Shown here piece after piece: positions 5,760 through 6,705 of a stretch of 6,705 nucleotides of DNA. The position numbers were made by a program, and so were the translations under genes. Source of the stretch: Chloroflexota bacterium (GTDB lineage: Bacteria; Chloroflexota; UBA6077; JACQUR01); the NCBI GenBank assembly GCA_016210245.1, contig JACQUR010000019.1:1-6705 (forward strand), in the 5' to 3' direction. Positions within the stretch are counted from its first letter, which is position 1. Each line of letters opens with the position of its first letter. The notes under the pieces are model-generated. The model did not search any database. It had not been told where the DNA came from and saw only the letters and a program-made list of their open reading frames with translations.

Positions 5760-6566
5760 CTACTCTCGACGGAAGTTCAGGCAGTAGTGGTGGTGGGTAT
5801 TGCTCACCCAGGCGTTGAACATGCCGTAGGGAGCCAGGCGCACGTTGTCCTGGAGCCAGAGGCGCTCGTCCTTGAGCAGGTAGGTCTCCCCCAGCCGCCG
5901 TCCCAGGTCCCAGGCCAGCGGATACATCCGCTTGCCCTTCTTCACGTTCTTGACCACCACCGTCAGGTAGGCGCCCGGGCGCAGGCAGGCGTGGAGCTTG
6001 ACGTAAATGGCGACCAGTTCGTCCAGGAAGCGCGCGTAGTCGGCGATGTTGGCCAGGTCGCGCGGGTCGTCCGAGTAGGTGGTCGGCAGCCCGTCCTCGC
6101 GCCGCTGGCGCTGGGTTTCGAAGCCCGGCTGGCGGAGCATGTCCCAGTAGGGCGGGCTGGTCAGGCAGTAGTCGACCGGAGGCAGCTCGAGCTGGTCGAG
6201 CTGGCGGGCGTCGGCGACGTGTACCCGGGCCTGGGGCGCCTGGTCGCCCAGGGCCAGCCGCTCGGCCTGCACCCGCTGCTCGGCCAGGCGGGCGAAGTCC
6301 GGGTTCAGCTCGATGCCGAGAGCCTGCCGCCCGCTGCGCACCGCCGCCACCAGGGCGCTGCCCGTGCCGGCCATCGGGTCCAGCACGGACTGGCCGCGCT
6401 TGGTGAAGAACTCGATGAACTCCCGGGCCAGCCCTTCCGGGAACTTGCCCGGGTGAACCAGCACGCCCGGCTCGCGCGGAGGCGGGTTATGGATGAACCA
6501 GCTCTTCTGGAAGCGGATCCACTCGCGGGGGGTGAGGTCGTTGAGCCGATTGACGCGCTCAGCCAC
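5760..6566 (-). CDS. Small amino-type (N4-cytosine or N6-adenine) DNA methyltransferase
   Basis: This 268-residue S-adenosylmethionine-dependent methyltransferase probably modifies an exocyclic amino group of a DNA base. Motifs in order are: X, HPGKFPEGLAREF (38-50); I, VLDPMAGTGS (61-70), for cofactor binding; II, GIELN (84-88); III, ADARQL (118-123); IV, LTSPPYW (135-141), the catalytic S/D-PPY motif, whose TSPPYW form favours N4-cytosine; and LRPGAYLTVVVKN (195-207), which fits motif VI. The order X-I-IV resembles the gamma layout, but there is no large C-terminal target recognition domain. The segment at 142-175, QPGFETQRQRREDGL and what follows, may read the target. The GTG start at 6564-6566 is chosen for AAGGAG 5 nt upstream; an in-frame ATG at 6644 would add 26 residues spanning the promoter and touching tRNA-Lys. 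No restriction enzyme gene is beside it. An RNA-modifying role is less likely but not excluded. Confidence 0.87.
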   Translation of the reverse strand: MAERVNRLNDLTPREWIRFQKSWFIHNPPPREPGVLVHPGKFPEGLAREFIEFFTKRGQSVLDPMAGTGSALVAAVRSGRQALGIELNPDFARLAEQRVQAERLALGDQAPQARVHVADARQLDQLELPPVDYCLTSPPYWDMLRQPGFETQRQRREDGLPTTYSDDPRDLANIADYARFLDELVAIYVKLHACLRPGAYLTVVVKNVKKGKRMYPLAWDLGRRLGETYLLKDERLWLQDNVRLAPYGMFNAWVSNTHHHYCLNFRRE

Positions 6567-6575
6567 GCACGCTCC

Positions 6576-6605
6576 TTGAAACACGGGCCTGCTATTGCGT
6601 AGAAT
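6576..6605 (+). promoter_or_regulatory. Promoter for tRNA-Lys
   Basis: TTGAAA (6576-6581) and TAGAAT (6600-6605) are separated by 18 bp; each matches consensus at 5 of 6 positions. Transcription would start near 6612, 33 nt before the tRNA. The -10 box overlaps that of the opposing methyltransferase promoter, and the -35 box overlaps the methyltransferase SD by 2 bp. Confidence 0.65.
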
Positions 6606-6629
6606 ACCGGGTGCAGGCGCCGCTGTGAA
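6601..6629 (-). promoter_or_regulatory. Candidate promoter for the methyltransferase gene
   Basis: On the minus strand, TTCACA (6624-6629) and TATTCT (6601-6606) are separated by 17 bp, with 5 and 4 of 6 consensus matches. Transcription would begin near 6594, about 28 nt before the GTG start, leaving room for the AAGGAG site at 6572-6577. Confidence 0.5.
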
Positions 6630-6636
6630 GCGCGCC
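6616..6636 (+). other. Hairpin with GUGA tetraloop in the tRNA-Lys leader
   Basis: GGCG (6616-6619), a bulged C, then CGCT (6621-6624) pair with AGCG (6629-6632) and CGCC (6633-6636), closing a GTGA loop. That is eight pairs, one bulge and a GNRA-type tetraloop. It ends 8 nt before the mature tRNA. It contains the -35 box of the opposing methyltransferase promoter. Confidence 0.5.
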
Positions 6637-6644
6637 CGTCCCAT

Positions 6645-6705
6645 GGGCCGCTAGCTCAACTGGCAGAGCAGCTGACTCTTAATCAGCTGGTTCAGGGTTC
6701 GAGTC
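6645..6705 (+). tRNA. tRNA-Lys (anticodon CUU), cut by the window end
   Basis: Visible parts are the acceptor 5' strand GGGCCGC (6645-6651), then TA and the D-stem GCTC with GAGC. The anticodon stem GCTGA/TCAGC encloses CTCTTAA, giving anticodon CTT, which reads AAG. The T-loop start GGTTCGAGTC is also present. The 3' strand of the acceptor stem lies beyond base 6705, so acceptor pairing cannot be checked. Confidence 0.9.

Noticed and set aside
6183..6204. Palindrome CAGCTCGAGCTG and a doubled TCGAGCTGG inside the methyltransferase gene
   Set aside because: It is explained by coding for the Gln-Leu-Asp-Gln-Leu-Glu run; nothing suggests an operator inside the gene.
5787..6602. 271-residue plus-strand open frame opposite the methyltransferase
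   Set aside because: It is a mirror of the minus-strand gene, which has complete SAM and SPPY motifs and an SD. The plus frame has no recognisable domain.

Overview
The window is GC-rich bacterial DNA with tight gene packing, GTG starts behind strong Shine-Dalgarno sequences, ordinary -35/-10 promoters, tRNA genes without encoded CCA, and short low-complexity tandem arrays at gene ends. Together these suggest a high-GC environmental bacterium. Chloroflexota is my best guess, from the style of the intergenic repeats and the look of the proteins. No marker gene here proves it.

Layout. Positions 1-90 hold five tandem copies of an 18-bp unit that starts at the window edge. Next come three genes on the plus strand: an ornithine cyclodeaminase/mu-crystallin family NAD(P)-dependent enzyme (139-1227), an ABC-2 type ATP-binding subunit (1279-2199) and its six-helix membrane partner (2196-3002), the last two overlapping by ATGA. 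This run meets a minus-strand pair head to head at a perfect 25-bp hairpin built of heptamer repeats (3012-3068). The pair, read right to left, is a family 2 glycosyltransferase (5243-4515) followed by a secreted clan GH-A glycoside hydrolase (4457-3069). The N-terminal coding region of the hydrolase contains a long GC-rich palindromic element (4305-4402), probably an in-frame insertion.

Positions 5244-5760 form a tRNA locus. Back-to-back promoters drive the glycosyltransferase pair leftward and tRNA-His(GUG) rightward; tRNA-Arg(UCG) follows about 100 bp later, then an octamer tandem array. A small amino-type DNA methyltransferase (6566-5760, minus strand) comes next, and a tRNA-Lys(CUU), cut by the window end, is divergent from it. 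The methyltransferase and tRNA-Lys promoters lie on opposite strands with their -10 boxes superimposed.

How the parts fit. The ABC pair is an ordinary two-gene exporter or membrane-remodelling unit whose substrate cannot be read from sequence. The cyclodeaminase homologue may or may not share its pathway. The glycosyltransferase and secreted hydrolase suggest surface or extracellular polysaccharide work. The methyltransferase has no restriction enzyme beside it in this window. I found no clear new multi-gene system. The most interesting signals are the palindrome inside the hydrolase gene, the face-to-face overlapping promoters, the structured tRNA leaders, and three different tandem arrays placed at gene boundaries.
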